A program made the translations under genes and the position numbers. Below, in pieces: positions 10,279 through 19,994 of a stretch of DNA of 64,000 nt. This DNA comes from Stagonosporopsis chrysanthemi (taxonomy: Eukaryota; Ascomycota; Dothideomycetes; Pleosporales; Didymellaceae): the NCBI GenBank assembly GCA_022560025.1, contig JAFISE010000017.1, positions 186,001 through 250,000 on the forward strand. The letters run 5' to 3'. Under the pieces are notes generated by a model. It did no database searches and was not told the DNA's origin. It saw nothing but the letters and a program-made list of their open reading frames with translations. The number at the start of each line of letters is the position of its first letter. Position 1 is the stretch's first letter.

Positions 10279-11109
10279 TTATAGCTCATCGTGACCATAG
10301 CCCATCTGCCTCTTCTGAAAGTTCAGAATGTGCGTCAGGAATCTTGGCTCGATGTGGATGAAGTCTACCAGGCCAAGCAGAATCATGATGATGAAGCCAA
10401 ACCCAACTCCTAGGGCTACCGCGTCCCATTGCCTGCTGACTTTTCTGAACCATGCTTTCGTGTCCTCGATCGCAATATTCTGGTCCATTGCATTTCTCGC
10501 GCTCATCAGCCCTGGCAGACCATCGAGACTCATAACGTTGTTCGCCTTCTGAAAATCCATCATTTCCTTCCTCTCAATCTTCTTTGCCGCCCAGGCTTCC
10601 AGCGTCTCATGTCCGTCTCTATCCTCTTCATGATCGGCGAATGCTGTTGCGTCACCTTCTTCGACGCCAGGAAGCGTACTGAATCCGCAACTGGTCTGCA
10701 CTTTCTTGATCTTCAAGACAATGATTGCGCGCGCCCCGGTGATATCGACGGTATCACCGTTCTCAGACGCCATCTTCGCGCGCAGCTGGTTGAAGTGCTG
10801 ATCCCATTTCTCAACAACACGACCTGAGCAGAACAACCGCAAGGTCTTGGCGTTGATTCCCGAGGAGCTGAACAGCAACGTGACACGCCCGTTCTCGTAG
10901 ACGTGAGAGATTGTCTCACAGCCGTGGCCGGTAGCGTCGAGATAGGCGACTGTGTTGGGATTTAGGATAGAGAAGGTCTGCGACGGCTGTCCTTTAGGGG
11001 AGATATTGATGTGATCGCCTGCGTAGGGCGCGCTGGCAACATAGAAGATCGGCTGAGCATTGATAAACTCGACATGGTCGTTATTCAACGAGGAATGGAA
11101 CTTTGGCAT
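10279..11109 (-). CDS. Pyridoxamine 5'-phosphate oxidase-like FMN-binding split-barrel protein, membrane-tailed
   Basis: One exon, 276 aa, starting at ATG 11109. The N-terminal about 150 residues (FINAQPIFYVASAP, DHINISPKG, VAYLDATGHGCETISHVYENGRVTLLF, RLFCSGRVVEKW) match the split-barrel fold of pyridoxamine-phosphate-oxidase-like flavoproteins of the fungal YLR456W/YPR172W type. These usually bind FMN, and their substrate is unknown. A hydrophobic helix at about residues 229-250 (VALGVGFGFIIMILLGLVDF) suggests a single C-terminal membrane anchor. It is convergent with the METTL4-like gene and divergent from the PPR gene. Confidence 0.8.
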   Translation of the reverse strand: MPKFHSSLNNDHVEFINAQPIFYVASAPYAGDHINISPKGQPSQTFSILNPNTVAYLDATGHGCETISHVYENGRVTLLFSSSGINAKTLRLFCSGRVVEKWDQHFNQLRAKMASENGDTVDITGARAIIVLKIKKVQTSCGFSTLPGVEEGDATAFADHEEDRDGHETLEAWAAKKIERKEMMDFQKANNVMSLDGLPGLMSARNAMDQNIAIEDTKAWFRKVSRQWDAVALGVGFGFIIMILLGLVDFIHIEPRFLTHILNFQKRQMGYGHDEL

Positions 11110-11791
11110 GATGGCGCTTAATTATGCTGCTGGAGTAGGTGTAGTTGTCCAAATGCCGAGGAGGAAGAGACTGGCCAACCAGGTGTGTGTTTGAGATGCT
11201 GTATGTTAGCACACAGTCCGTTGTTTCCGCGAGTCTTCAGTTGAGCTTCTTCTCTTTCTAGATCTAATAATCCGTTAAATTTGTTTTGAATGCTTGGACC
11301 GCTTTGCGATATTTTGGAGATTGACTGCTTATTAAGCCGAGCTTACTGCAGCTGGTTAGGGTATCTGTTGTCCATGGTTGCAAGGCCAAACTTCCTGAGA
11401 AACGAATGATAATTTCTCACGGCAGAGGCTCACTACGATTTGTGTGTAGCTGCTGATTCAAGTTTTGGGTTCTCTGGGGCGCCCGTTGACTCCGTCATTA
11501 CTGCGCTCGCGACTGCCAAGACTGTGGTAATCGGCATTTGAAGTACTGTAGTGGTGGCATCGGCGTTTTTGAAGCATGTTCCCGATCACACGATAATCTT
11601 GAAGAAGTCATTCCAACGTCCATTGCCCATCTGCAGACACTCCGCCGTACACACGAGACTGCCCAGTGCAAAGCCGTTCTCTCCGCGATCTCGGTCCTCT
11701 ATTCGAATCCCCCAAAGTGCGTCGAATCGCCCCACGTCCCGCGATTCGCATCGCCGCCGCTCCGCACTCAGTGCAGCATGCCCCGGTAGCA
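11110..11791. promoter_or_regulatory. Divergent intergenic region, split-barrel gene / PPR gene
   Basis: About 680 bp between two outward-facing starts. It probably holds two promoters. Open frames inside it begin with non-ATG codons or lack recognisable content. No specific element is identified. Confidence 0.45.
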
Positions 11792-13909
11792 ATGCTGGCT
11801 CTCTGGTCCCGGGCTGCACTGAACCCGGGATCCTACCGATGCAGAGTCAGTAGGGGTCGGACATTGAAGGCGCACAATGGCCCACGTAACTCGCAGACTT
11901 CATCTGCTGGTGTCTACTCCGCCATCCCCGCCGCCAGCATCACTATCGATGCGCAGCAGGCACGGCAAGGGGGAGGGCTGTGGGACGAGGCTGTCGAGTC
12001 GCTGAAAGAGGCTCTGGAGCACCCCCTGGAACGTCCCTTGACGGCCACACGCTACGCGTACACTGAGCATGAGTCCATCGTTCATATACCTTTGGAAAGG
12101 TTGCCACGCGACCTGGACTGGACTCGCGTCACTCGTGTCGCGGGCATGGATCTTGCTGATGATCAGAAGCTGTTCCACAGATTGAACTCGCGCGCGTACG
12201 ATGACCCCCAAGGTGCATGGGACGAACTACGTTGGGATTCGAAGTTCCCAGGCATGCAGCAGCTTCAGTGGCCCGCGAATACGGGTCATCGTGTAAAGCT
12301 GTATAATCTCCCGCCGCAGTCCTTGTGGGCACCAGACGTGGCCCGATTGGCGGCAATGCGGAGACGACATACTTGGAAGAAGCTCACAATGCAAGAGCTG
12401 TGCACTGCAGTGCTTATACACTCTCTCCTGCGCCGTGTTGATTTCCCACGACAACCGCTTACAGGATTGTCGCCGCAGATTGAGGATGTTGCAACCATGA
12501 ACGATAACCATGCCTGGAAAGCACGAAAGGATATACTGAATCACGTTGTGCGCTTGCATCTAACTCCTGTCGATGCTGCTGTCGACGATGTTGTGCAGGC
12601 GCAGATCTATCCTGATCAGCCAGCGATTCCGCGTTACCATCAAGATTCCGACGGCGACTTTCACGAGATCACTCAACGGTTAAACAACGGCCTCAAAGAA
12701 TTGTTGCACCACGAGTCAAGAGAGAGGAAGGCTGACGAGGGGGCTGCGGTTGCGCTCGCCAAGATTTGCCACAATTTGTTCGTATCTTCAGCTCCTCCGG
12801 ATGTACAGACATTCAACATCCTCATTGCCGGCTTCAAACGCTGGCGCCGGCCCGACATGGTGGATGATGTTATTCTCGCCTTTCACGGCTCGAAGATACG
12901 CCCCAATGAGATCACCTTACGCTCTATCTTAGGTCACTACATATCTGAAGGGCGCCCTGACGGCTTCGTTCGATTTGTGGCATGGATGCGAGGTGCCAGT
13001 GACGCGCTTATGCTCGCAGATCCGGACGTCGCCATCAATGAAGCCAGTCAGGGGCGTCTCATTCGCATCAGCGAGAAGAAGGTCTACCAAAAGGTTTATC
13101 CTACGCCCATGGTATTCGGTGCCTTGATTGGTGGTGTGCTGAAGTTTGGCGGCTTCGAACGCGCTCTAGATGTTTACTACGAGATGAAAGCCGACGGCTG
13201 GGGCCTTGACATGGCCGGTCTTACACGGCTGCTAGGCGACTGCATCCGTCGAGCCGACTGGCAAGGTGGTGTCTATATCTGGGCTGAGATCAACAGCATC
13301 AAAGACATGGCAATGCCCAAGGATATGGCCAAGGCGTACGAATTCATGCTCAGCCTGTGTTCTGTGACTGGCAACACAAGTGCCTTCAACCAGCTTCTCA
13401 AAGAGGTTGCAAATAGAGGATACGACCGACACACAATCATCAGTGGCGCACTCAGGACAACACGCTGGGCTCAAGCCAAGAGAACAAACCTAGCACCGGC
13501 TTGGGCTGCCGACAATCTGCTCATAGCAGTTTCCAGCTTTGTCAAAGACTTAAAAGAGCAAGAACCGGACGGCACCCCGGACTTCAGTATTGAAGACTTG
13601 ATGTTCGGACAGCCGACCGTGGAAGGAGACAGCGACATGCCCGTTGACAACCTGAGCGACTGGGATGACGCTATTCCTGCTGCGGTCTCGGAACAGCGAG
13701 CAACTGATCCCAATGAGACATGGGCATCATGGGTTGAAGCTGAATTCGGAGAGCGGCCTCAAGATCCGGACGCTCATGATTGGTTGGCAGCGGCCTCAAG
13801 TAAGCCAGTTGGTGAGGAACCAGGCCCCACGGCGTCGAAAGAGGCCTGGGAGAAGTGGCTTGAGGCCGAATTTGGCGAGAAGCCAAAAGACTCGGGCCCT
13901 GAGGTCTAG
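11792..13909 (+). CDS. Pentatricopeptide-repeat-like mitochondrial protein
   Basis: One exon, 705 aa from the first sensible ATG at 11792; the frame is open upstream only from a GTG. The N-terminus (MLALWSRAALNPGSYRCRVSRG) is rich in Arg, Ala and Ser without acidic residues, as expected for a mitochondrial presequence. Between about residues 360 and 560 are PPR-like helical pairs: VQTFNILIAGFKRW, IRPNEITLRSILGHY, PTPMVFGALIGGVLKFGGFERALDVYYEMKADG and LTRLLGDCIRRADWQ. PPR proteins bind single-stranded organellar RNA and act in its processing or translation. The RNA target is unknown. The last 90 residues carry a duplicated motif of the form ETWASWVEAEFGERP and EAWEKWLEAEFGEKP. Confidence 0.75.
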   Translation: MLALWSRAALNPGSYRCRVSRGRTLKAHNGPRNSQTSSAGVYSAIPAASITIDAQQARQGGGLWDEAVESLKEALEHPLERPLTATRYAYTEHESIVHIPLERLPRDLDWTRVTRVAGMDLADDQKLFHRLNSRAYDDPQGAWDELRWDSKFPGMQQLQWPANTGHRVKLYNLPPQSLWAPDVARLAAMRRRHTWKKLTMQELCTAVLIHSLLRRVDFPRQPLTGLSPQIEDVATMNDNHAWKARKDILNHVVRLHLTPVDAAVDDVVQAQIYPDQPAIPRYHQDSDGDFHEITQRLNNGLKELLHHESRERKADEGAAVALAKICHNLFVSSAPPDVQTFNILIAGFKRWRRPDMVDDVILAFHGSKIRPNEITLRSILGHYISEGRPDGFVRFVAWMRGASDALMLADPDVAINEASQGRLIRISEKKVYQKVYPTPMVFGALIGGVLKFGGFERALDVYYEMKADGWGLDMAGLTRLLGDCIRRADWQGGVYIWAEINSIKDMAMPKDMAKAYEFMLSLCSVTGNTSAFNQLLKEVANRGYDRHTIISGALRTTRWAQAKRTNLAPAWAADNLLIAVSSFVKDLKEQEPDGTPDFSIEDLMFGQPTVEGDSDMPVDNLSDWDDAIPAAVSEQRATDPNETWASWVEAEFGERPQDPDAHDWLAAASSKPVGEEPGPTASKEAWEKWLEAEFGEKPKDSGPEV

Positions 13910-14677
13910 GTGGTTGGCTGACTTCTGAGTCGCACTGTACATGTTGAAGCATAAGAACGGCGTTATGGTTTGGTCTGGTTTGCATGGGTCTGGAACGGTC
14001 GGTTTAGATACACCTCTGCATGCGCGAGATACAGGCTAGGGCGGTTAGACTCCCATTTGTACAGTACATCGATGTATATTACGGCGGTTGAGGTTGAGAA
14101 GCGCGAATATGTAGATCCTTGTCGAGCCAAGGCAACACACATTTAGCCGCACTGTACGAAGCATAAAACATACCAATCCTCGCTTCTCCATGTCCGGCAT
14201 GTGCACACCTTCCCTTTGCAGTCGTCGCGCCGACTGCAGTACAAGAAGCAACCGTACCAATGCTATGCTCAGCTTGCCGTGATCCGGACTATGGACTGGC
14301 AGCCAAACAGCATATAGACATAGCCTCTACATACACCGCCAGCCCAGAACCTGTATTATGACAGGCATAATGCCTACAACACCCCAGCACTGGTATGACC
14401 GTACGAAATCAAGGTGGCAGTGGTCCCGTAAGAGCCGACGGCAGCTGCGACATGGGCTGGCTGTGCGCAACGACTACCTTTTATTACCCAAACTCCCATG
14501 TCCGAGTCCAGAACCCTCGGAGCAGTAATCTCGTGAGCGTTGCAAAGCATGGGGGGGGGGGGCACGGGGTATATGATGGATGGATGGCTGGTCCCTTTTC
14601 CTTCTCCACATCTGAGCAACAGAGCCATCAAGTCTCCTGTGTAAAGCTGACGTACCACACGCAACAAGAACACCATC
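13910..14677. other. Intergenic region upstream of the repeat-precursor gene
   Basis: No gene recognised. It contains the 12-G run described separately and a TATA-like TATATG at 14570-14575, about 105 bp before the ATG at 14678, which could serve the downstream gene. The 5' part should be the 3' UTR of the PPR gene. Confidence 0.5.
14551..14562. repeat. Poly-G run (12 G)
   Basis: Twelve consecutive G residues, about 115 bp upstream of the repeat-precursor start codon. Homopolymers of this kind vary in length and are prone to sequencing error. Confidence 0.9.
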
Positions 14678-15105
14678 ATGCGCTACGTTGTTTTCGCAGT
14701 CGCTGCCTTGGCGGCTTTGACAGACGCTCTCCCCATCGCCGAACCCGAGGTACGTATTTGCACTTGCACATTCGTAAAGCTGTGTATTGACATGCATAGG
14801 CGCAGCTTGTCGATGTCAGACCAGGCTCTACGATTGAGCTGGGCAAACCAAGCACGGAGGTGACATGGGGCAAGCGCGACCTCATCGATATCAGACCCGG
14901 ATCTACAATCGGATTGGGCAAGCCATCGACAGAGGTGATCTGGGGAAAGCGGGATCTGATCGACGTCAGCCCAGGCTCGACAATCGAGCTGGGCAAGCCC
15001 ACGACGGAGGTTACTTGGGGAAAACGCGATCTCATCCATGTCAAGCCAGGCTCGACAATCGAATTGGGTAAGCCGAGTACAGAAGTGATTTGGAGCAAGG
15101 AGTAG
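14678..15105 (+). CDS. Secreted Kex2-type tandem repeat precursor (KEP-like)
   Basis: Two exons, 14678-14749 and 14800-15105, give 125 aa; intron ends are GTACGT and GCATAG. Residues 1-17 form a signal peptide (MRYVVFAVAALAALTDA), followed by a short LPIAEPEAQ spacer. The rest is four tandem 25-residue units sharing the core PGSTIELGKPSTEV with only conservative changes. The first three units end in Trp-Gly-Lys-Arg and the last in Trp-Ser-Lys-Glu before the stop. Lys-Arg is the classic Kex2/furin cleavage site of the late Golgi, so the precursor should be cut into about four near-identical peptides of about 23 residues, each starting DLI(D/H) after the first. This layout defines fungal KEX2-processed repeat proteins, a class that includes alpha-type pheromones and dikaritin RiPP precursors. 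The core lacks cysteines, unlike typical ascomycete alpha-pheromones, and no UstY-like (DUF3328) oxidase gene is seen nearby. The peptide's function is unknown. Confidence 0.85.
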
Positions 15106-15546
15106 GATCTGGACATCGTGGACTTGTCAAGAAGTTATTGGTATCGTTGTTTCTCTCTAACAAAGCTGTTGTATCCTACCACATTGGCTCTATTATACTG
15201 CGCAAGCTGCTCGAATTGTGGTGTCACTTTATGGAGTCATCTTGTGCTGCCCTCCACACAACGCTAATTTATGCTGTGGTGGGAACCATTGTGAAAAGCC
15301 TGTATCGCTGTTGAATCGTTTGCTCAAAGCAATGCTTCTGAAACCGAGGATAACCATCATGCTGTATACTAGATACCTTGTTGAAGCGTGACCGACGACC
15401 CCAAGTGCCGGCGCTGTAGTGGTGACTGCCTCTGCTACTCATACGTCCACATCCAGTCTGGCCCCGCACGTTCATCTGTCGAACGCACGATTCTTTGCAG
15501 CCAGTGGTGATGGTGTTGACGATGAGAAACAGGTGTCTCGAGAGAT
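15106..15546. other. Convergent intergenic region
   Basis: About 440 bp between the stop of the repeat-precursor gene and the stop of UPF3 on the other strand. Presumably 3' UTRs; nothing else recognised. Confidence 0.5.
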
Positions 15547-17446
15547 TCATGTAGCATTTCCTGCCGCAGGCGCAGGAGCTAAAGGAGCGGCAGCTAGAGT
15601 AGATGCAGGCGAGCCAGAAGCTGGAACAGCAGCGGCAGCGGTACTCTCACCTCCTCGGGCGCCACCACGGCCACGTCCTCGAGGCGCAAAGCCTCCACGG
15701 CCGCCACGGGCTGGTCCTGTCGGAGGTCCATGAGGTGGCCCTTGGGGTGGTGCGTTGAAGCGCGGGCCCCTTGCAACAGGAGCCTTGCGCTCCAAGACCT
15801 GCACGGCACCCTGCGCAATCTTGATGGGGCTCGCAGCCATGGCCTTTTGCAGACCGCCCGGCTCGGCAAAGTCAACATACGCGAAGCCCTTGCGCTTGTC
15901 TATCTCAACTTTGTCAAGAACGCCAAAGACCTTCAGTGCCTCTTCGATCAAAGGCTCAGTGATACCTTGAGATGGATTCGCATGCTTGAGGAAGGCCTGC
16001 TTGCTAGTAGCATCAGGGACAGGTCGAGAGGGTGTTGACCATCCAGTGGCAGCGGGTGTGGTTGAGGGAGCTGGTGTTTGGGCCTTCACTGGCGCAGGTG
16101 CTGCCCTTGTCGCCGCAGGTTCGGTTGGCGGGACACGTGACGCTGCCGGGCCTTTGGGTGTTGTTGGTGTTTGCGCAGCCTGTGGCTTCTTCAAGATCTG
16201 AGGAGCTGGTGCTGTCGGTAGCTTGCCAGGAGCTTGAGGTTTTGCGTCATTCGGTGCAGACTTGCCATTCGTCGTGTCGGCCAGGGATGCCTTGAACGCC
16301 CTGCGTTCGGCGCGAGTTGGGCGTTCTTTCTTCTGCGATGCTTGGGCGGCCTTGTCAGCCGGCGCTGCAGCACTCTGTGCAGGTTTATCCTTGGCCTTTT
16401 GCTCGAGAGCAGGGGCGTCCTTTGACTGGGCTGTATTCTCGCCTCCTGTAGTTTCGCGTTTTGTCCCACGACGACGGTTGGGAGCAGGCCCGGGTCCTAC
16501 GCCAAGATCGCGCTGAAGCATCGACTTTGCAAGAGCAACGTTGCCGCGCTTGCGCTCAGGCGCCGGGCTGGCAGAGGCTTTGTCGGCTGTGGCATTGGCG
16601 TTCTTGGAAGCTGAGGCCTCCTTGTTGAGGATCTTGACGGCTTCTTTGGCCACTTGAGCCTTGTCGGCCTTTGTTGATTTGCGACCCTTTTCTCCAGTGT
16701 TGGATGCATTCTCCTTGCCCGGTTTGGTGAGAATCTTCTTATCGGCAGCGACGTCCTTTTCTCCACGTCCGCTTCGGCCCTTGCTGTTGGGCTTTTCCTT
16801 GTTCGCCTTCTTCTCACGGAGTGCTTCGATCAACGGGGTTGTCTTGACCTTGGCGTCCTTTGTCTGATCGCCCTCTGGGGCAGCAGGTTTACTAATGGGG
16901 TTGGTCAGACTCTCGAGGAAGTCTTTGAAGTCTTGGTCTTGATCAATGGTGCCCTGGCGATTGTCGTTCCGGCGGCGGCCACCGGGCATCTTGGGGTATG
17001 GGGCGAACTCGAGGGTAGGAGCACCGACCAGAGCGGGGTCCTGCCATGATTTTGCGGCATCGTGGAAGGCGAGGGCGCGAACGTGGTCGCCGAGCTGTGG
17101 GACCAAGTCCTGCTTGACGACGTGGAAGTATGCTCTTGTTGGCTTTGAGGGCTTGGCGGCACTGCGCAGAGGTTAGGAGACGACGTGGGAAGACTCTGGG
17201 CGCAACTCACTCCTTGGATATCTTGCCCTTTCTGTAGTTGAACCAGTCGACCTTGCCAGCGCCGACCTTCCAGTCGTCGCCAATGGCAGCCTCAAATTCA
17301 GCCTTGGTCAGGCCTGGGGGCAGGCGGCGCAAGACAAGCTTGAGGCGGGGCTGGGCAGCTTTGGGACCACGCGATGTCTGGGAGGGGCCATTCTTCTGCA
17401 AGACTGCGACAGGCAGAATGCCGTTGACGCCCGCCTGAGGGACCAT
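15547..17446 (-). CDS. UPF3: Nonsense-mediated decay factor Upf3
   Basis: Two exons, 17211-17446 and 15547-17161, encode 616 aa; the 49-nt intron runs from GTGAGT to GCGCAG. The Smg4/UPF3 RRM-like domain occupies about residues 33-200: LVLRRLPPGLTKAEF, VDWFNYRKGKISKD, RAYFHVVKQDLVPQL and the family-typical LEFAPYPKMP. Upf3 joins Upf2 and Upf1 on mRNAs with premature stops. The central region is long, basic and low in complexity (Lys, Ala, Pro). Near residues 485-530 comes a second fold that looks like an RRM (LIEEALKVFGVLDKVEID, KGFAYVDFAEPGGLQKAM), and then an RGG/GPP-rich tail at about 555-590. The tail suggests additional RNA contacts. It is divergent from the PP6-type phosphatase. Confidence 0.87.
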
Positions 17447-18190
17447 GGGGGGTGCGGCCTTTGGAGGAGACAGTGTGGTATTTCGGCGGGACGGTATTGG
17501 CTTCTGATGGCCGTGGAGCTGGGCCAGTGCGAGTCAAAGGGAATCGCAAAGGTTGGGTCGGCGCGGCACCCTGTGCAAAGGGTTCCGACAGCAGCTCTAT
17601 CGAGGGCGGGGCGCGCGGTGTTGGGGTGAGGGAGGGTGGAGAGGGTGGAGAGGGTGGAGAGGGGAGCAGCGGGCGCCGGGCAGACACATTAGAAGACGGG
17701 AAGCAGCGGGCAGTCGTCGGCGCAGAGGCAGGCCAGGTGTGCGAGAGCGCGACTGCTGCTAGAGGGCCGCAACGAGCAATGGCGCAAGGTGCAGCGAGCA
17801 GCGTGCAGCGTGCAGGCGCGCATCGAGAGTGCAGGCGGTAGTAGCGCCGAGGGGCGGTTGCGCCACAGCTCCCGCATCGCAGCTGCAGGCCTCTGGGCCG
17901 CCGTCTCTCCCACAACCCGGTCCGCCGCTGCTCGAAGCTGTCCCTGCGCCCGTGTGTGTGAGCCTCGATCCCCGCCGCCCGCCCTCGCCCGCCCTCGCCT
18001 GCCCTCGCCGCCACGGCCGCCCATCTCTTCAACTGCTCGGTGCTGCTACGTCACGCACGCCGCGGGCCCCCCGCCGTCACACGATCGCCTGCCCGCCTGC
18101 CCTCCTGCCGCCGTCACCGCGCCATCCACGCCCAACGCACTCGTCTCGGCCGCGTCTGTCTGCCGCTCGCGCCCCGCAGTCGCCGCAGCC
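17447..18190. promoter_or_regulatory. Divergent GC-rich promoter region UPF3 / PP6
   Basis: This 744 bp, strongly GC-rich interval lies between two start codons. It includes tandem GAGGGTGGA units at about 17631-17660 and long pyrimidine-rich tracts before the PP6 ATG, as is common in fungal 5' UTRs. Several long open frames cross it on both strands, but these follow from the GC richness and have no family resemblance. Confidence 0.55.
17631..17660. repeat. Short tandem repeat (9-bp GAGGGTGGA units)
   Basis: About three near-perfect copies of a 9-bp purine-rich unit, inside the divergent UPF3/PP6 promoter region. Confidence 0.8.
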
Positions 18191-19620
18191 ATGCCCAAAG
18201 ACAGCGACGTCCCCCAGCCGGGGCCAGCACGCCTCGCCAAAGGCGCCGGGCCCGACGAATGGCTGGAGCAGGCCAAGCAGTGCAAGTACCTGCCCGAGGC
18301 CGACATGAAGCGCCTGTGTGAGATTGTCAAGGAGTGCCTGATGGAGGGTATGGGCACCGCGGCTCCTCTGCGCAACGCGTCCGTCTGACAAGTCTGTAGA
18401 GTCGAACATCCAGCCCGTCCGGACCCCCGTCACAGTCTGCGGAGACATCCACGGCCAGTTCTACGACCTCCTCGAGCTCTTTCGCGTAGCCGGTGGCATG
18501 CCAAACGACACGCCGCAAGCGCCCCAGGCTCCTCCCGTCACCCTGCCCAGCCAGATCAACCCCGCCGACCTGGAGCCCCCAACCAGCATCACAGACCCCA
18601 AGGTCAAGCGCAAGATGAAGAGGCGGTTCCAGCGCGATCCAAACTACATTGGCCCTGCCAGCCCGCCCGGCGGAGATGGCGACGACATGGAGGGAGACGA
18701 TGAAGAGGAGGAGACAAGGGGTCGCAGCAGGAGCGTCCACGACAGGCGGAGCACAGGCTCCATGTCCGATGCTGGCTCCACTCGTAACACCGTAGTCGGC
18801 AACGGACAGCAGAACTTCATCTTCCTCGGCGACTTTGTCGACCGTGGGTACTTTAGCTTGGAGACTTTTACCCTTCTAATGTGCTTGAAGGCAAAGTATG
18901 CTCCCCCCTTCCCTCCTCTTTATGAGGCCATCCTACTAACCATGCTAGATTCCCCGACCGAGTAACATTGGTACGCGGAAACCACGAATCGAGACAAATC
19001 ACCCAGGTCTACGGTTTCTACGAAGAATGTCAGACAAAGTACGGCAACGCGTCCGTTTGGAAGGCGTGTTGTCAAGTCTTCGACTTCCTTGCTCTTGCCG
19101 CCATCGTCGACGGCAAGGTCCTCTGCGTCCACGGAGGCTTGTCGCCCGAGATCCGCACATTGGATCAGATTCGCGTCGTAGCGCGAGCCCAGGAGATCCC
19201 CCACGAAGGCGCTTTCTGCGATTTGGTCTGGAGTGATCCAGAAGACGTCGATACATGGGCTGTGTCCCCCAGAGGCGCAGGTTGGCTGTTTGGAGACAAG
19301 GTGTCATCCGAGTTCAACCACGTCAATGGTCTGCAACTGATTGCACGGGCCCATCAACTTGTCAACGAAGGATACAAGGTATGGACCACCTGCCCCCCGG
19401 AGCGTTAAAGCAGCTGACACGCGAACAGTACCACTTCAAGGACAAGGACGTCGTCACTGTATGGTCCGCACCTAACTACTGCTACCGCTGTGGCAACGTT
19501 GCTTCTATCATGAACCTTGGCGAAGACTTGAAGCAAGAGTTCCAGATCTTCAGCGCTGTACCCGACCACCGCCGTGCGGTTCCAGCCGGACGCGGCGGCA
19601 GAGGAGAATACTTTTTGTAG
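18191..19620 (+). CDS. SIT4: PP6-type serine/threonine phosphatase (Sit4/Ppe1) with large insert
   Basis: Four exons, 18191-18347, 18400-18895, 18949-19378 and 19429-19620, make 424 aa. All PPP-family metal and catalytic motifs are present: GDIHGQFYDL, GDFVDRGY, RGNHESRQITQVYGFY, HGGLSP, RAHQLV and WSAPNYCYRCGN, with the C-terminal YFL. Positions that separate PP6 from PP4 and PP2A agree with PP6/Sit4: ECQTKYGNA, IPHEGAFCDLVWSDPEDVDTW and RGAGWLFG. The enzyme is expected to act with SAPS-type regulatory subunits in cell-cycle and TOR-linked signalling. Between residue 87 and residue 190, just before NFIFLGDFVDRG, lies a polar insert of about 100 residues (Pro-rich, then KRKMKRRF, then a DDMEGDDEEEE acidic patch and Ser/Arg-rich stretch), where human PP6 has only a few residues. 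Confidence 0.9.
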
Positions 19621-19994
19621 ACTGTTGCCACGAGCGTGAGTGGTTCAAGACAAGCGATTCGAATTTGACAAGCATGATCAACGCATTTCTATGATATGAA
19701 GAGAAGAGAAGAATACCCAGGGACGAGTCGAGACGAGTCGAGACGAAACGAGATGGAGGAATGGAATGGTACCGAATGGAATGGAATGGAGCGGATTGGT
19801 ACGGAATGTTTGATGACTACTATATGGCATGACAGCGCTTGTATACCGATGCGTTTGATGGTTCCGTTGTACGATACAGTCACGCTGCTGAATCCAAAAC
19901 GCAGCTTGCAAAATCTTCTCATCATTTGTGTCTGTCTTACTTGCATCATCTATCACATCCCGTTGTCGAGCCCGCGGCTCATCCCAGCGTCCGC
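19621..19994. other. Convergent intergenic region with simple repeats
   Basis: About 370 bp between the stops of the phosphatase and DPP III. It contains the short-repeat tract listed at 19725-19811; the rest is presumably 3' UTR. Confidence 0.5.
19725..19811. repeat. Imperfect simple repeats (GACGAGTCGA and GGAAT units)
   Basis: Two neighbouring low-complexity blocks: a GA(C/A)GAGTCGA pattern, then repeated GGAATGGAAT / GGTACGGAATG units. They lie in the 3' flank of the PP6-type gene. Confidence 0.7.

Noticed and set aside
14678..15105. Alpha-pheromone precursor
   Set aside because: The repeats lack the cysteine pair and the WC...GxxC pattern typical of ascomycete alpha-type pheromones, so only the general Kex2-processed class is claimed.
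17298..18032. 244-codon minus-strand open frame across the UPF3/PP6 promoter
   Set aside because: It lies in very GC-rich DNA that keeps frames open on both strands, overlaps UPF3 exon 1 and has no domain-like content.
18191..19620. PP4/Pph3 or PP2A catalytic subunit
   Set aside because: Diagnostic positions (ECQTKYGNA, GAFCDLVWSDPEDVDTW, RGAGWLFG) agree with PP6/Sit4.
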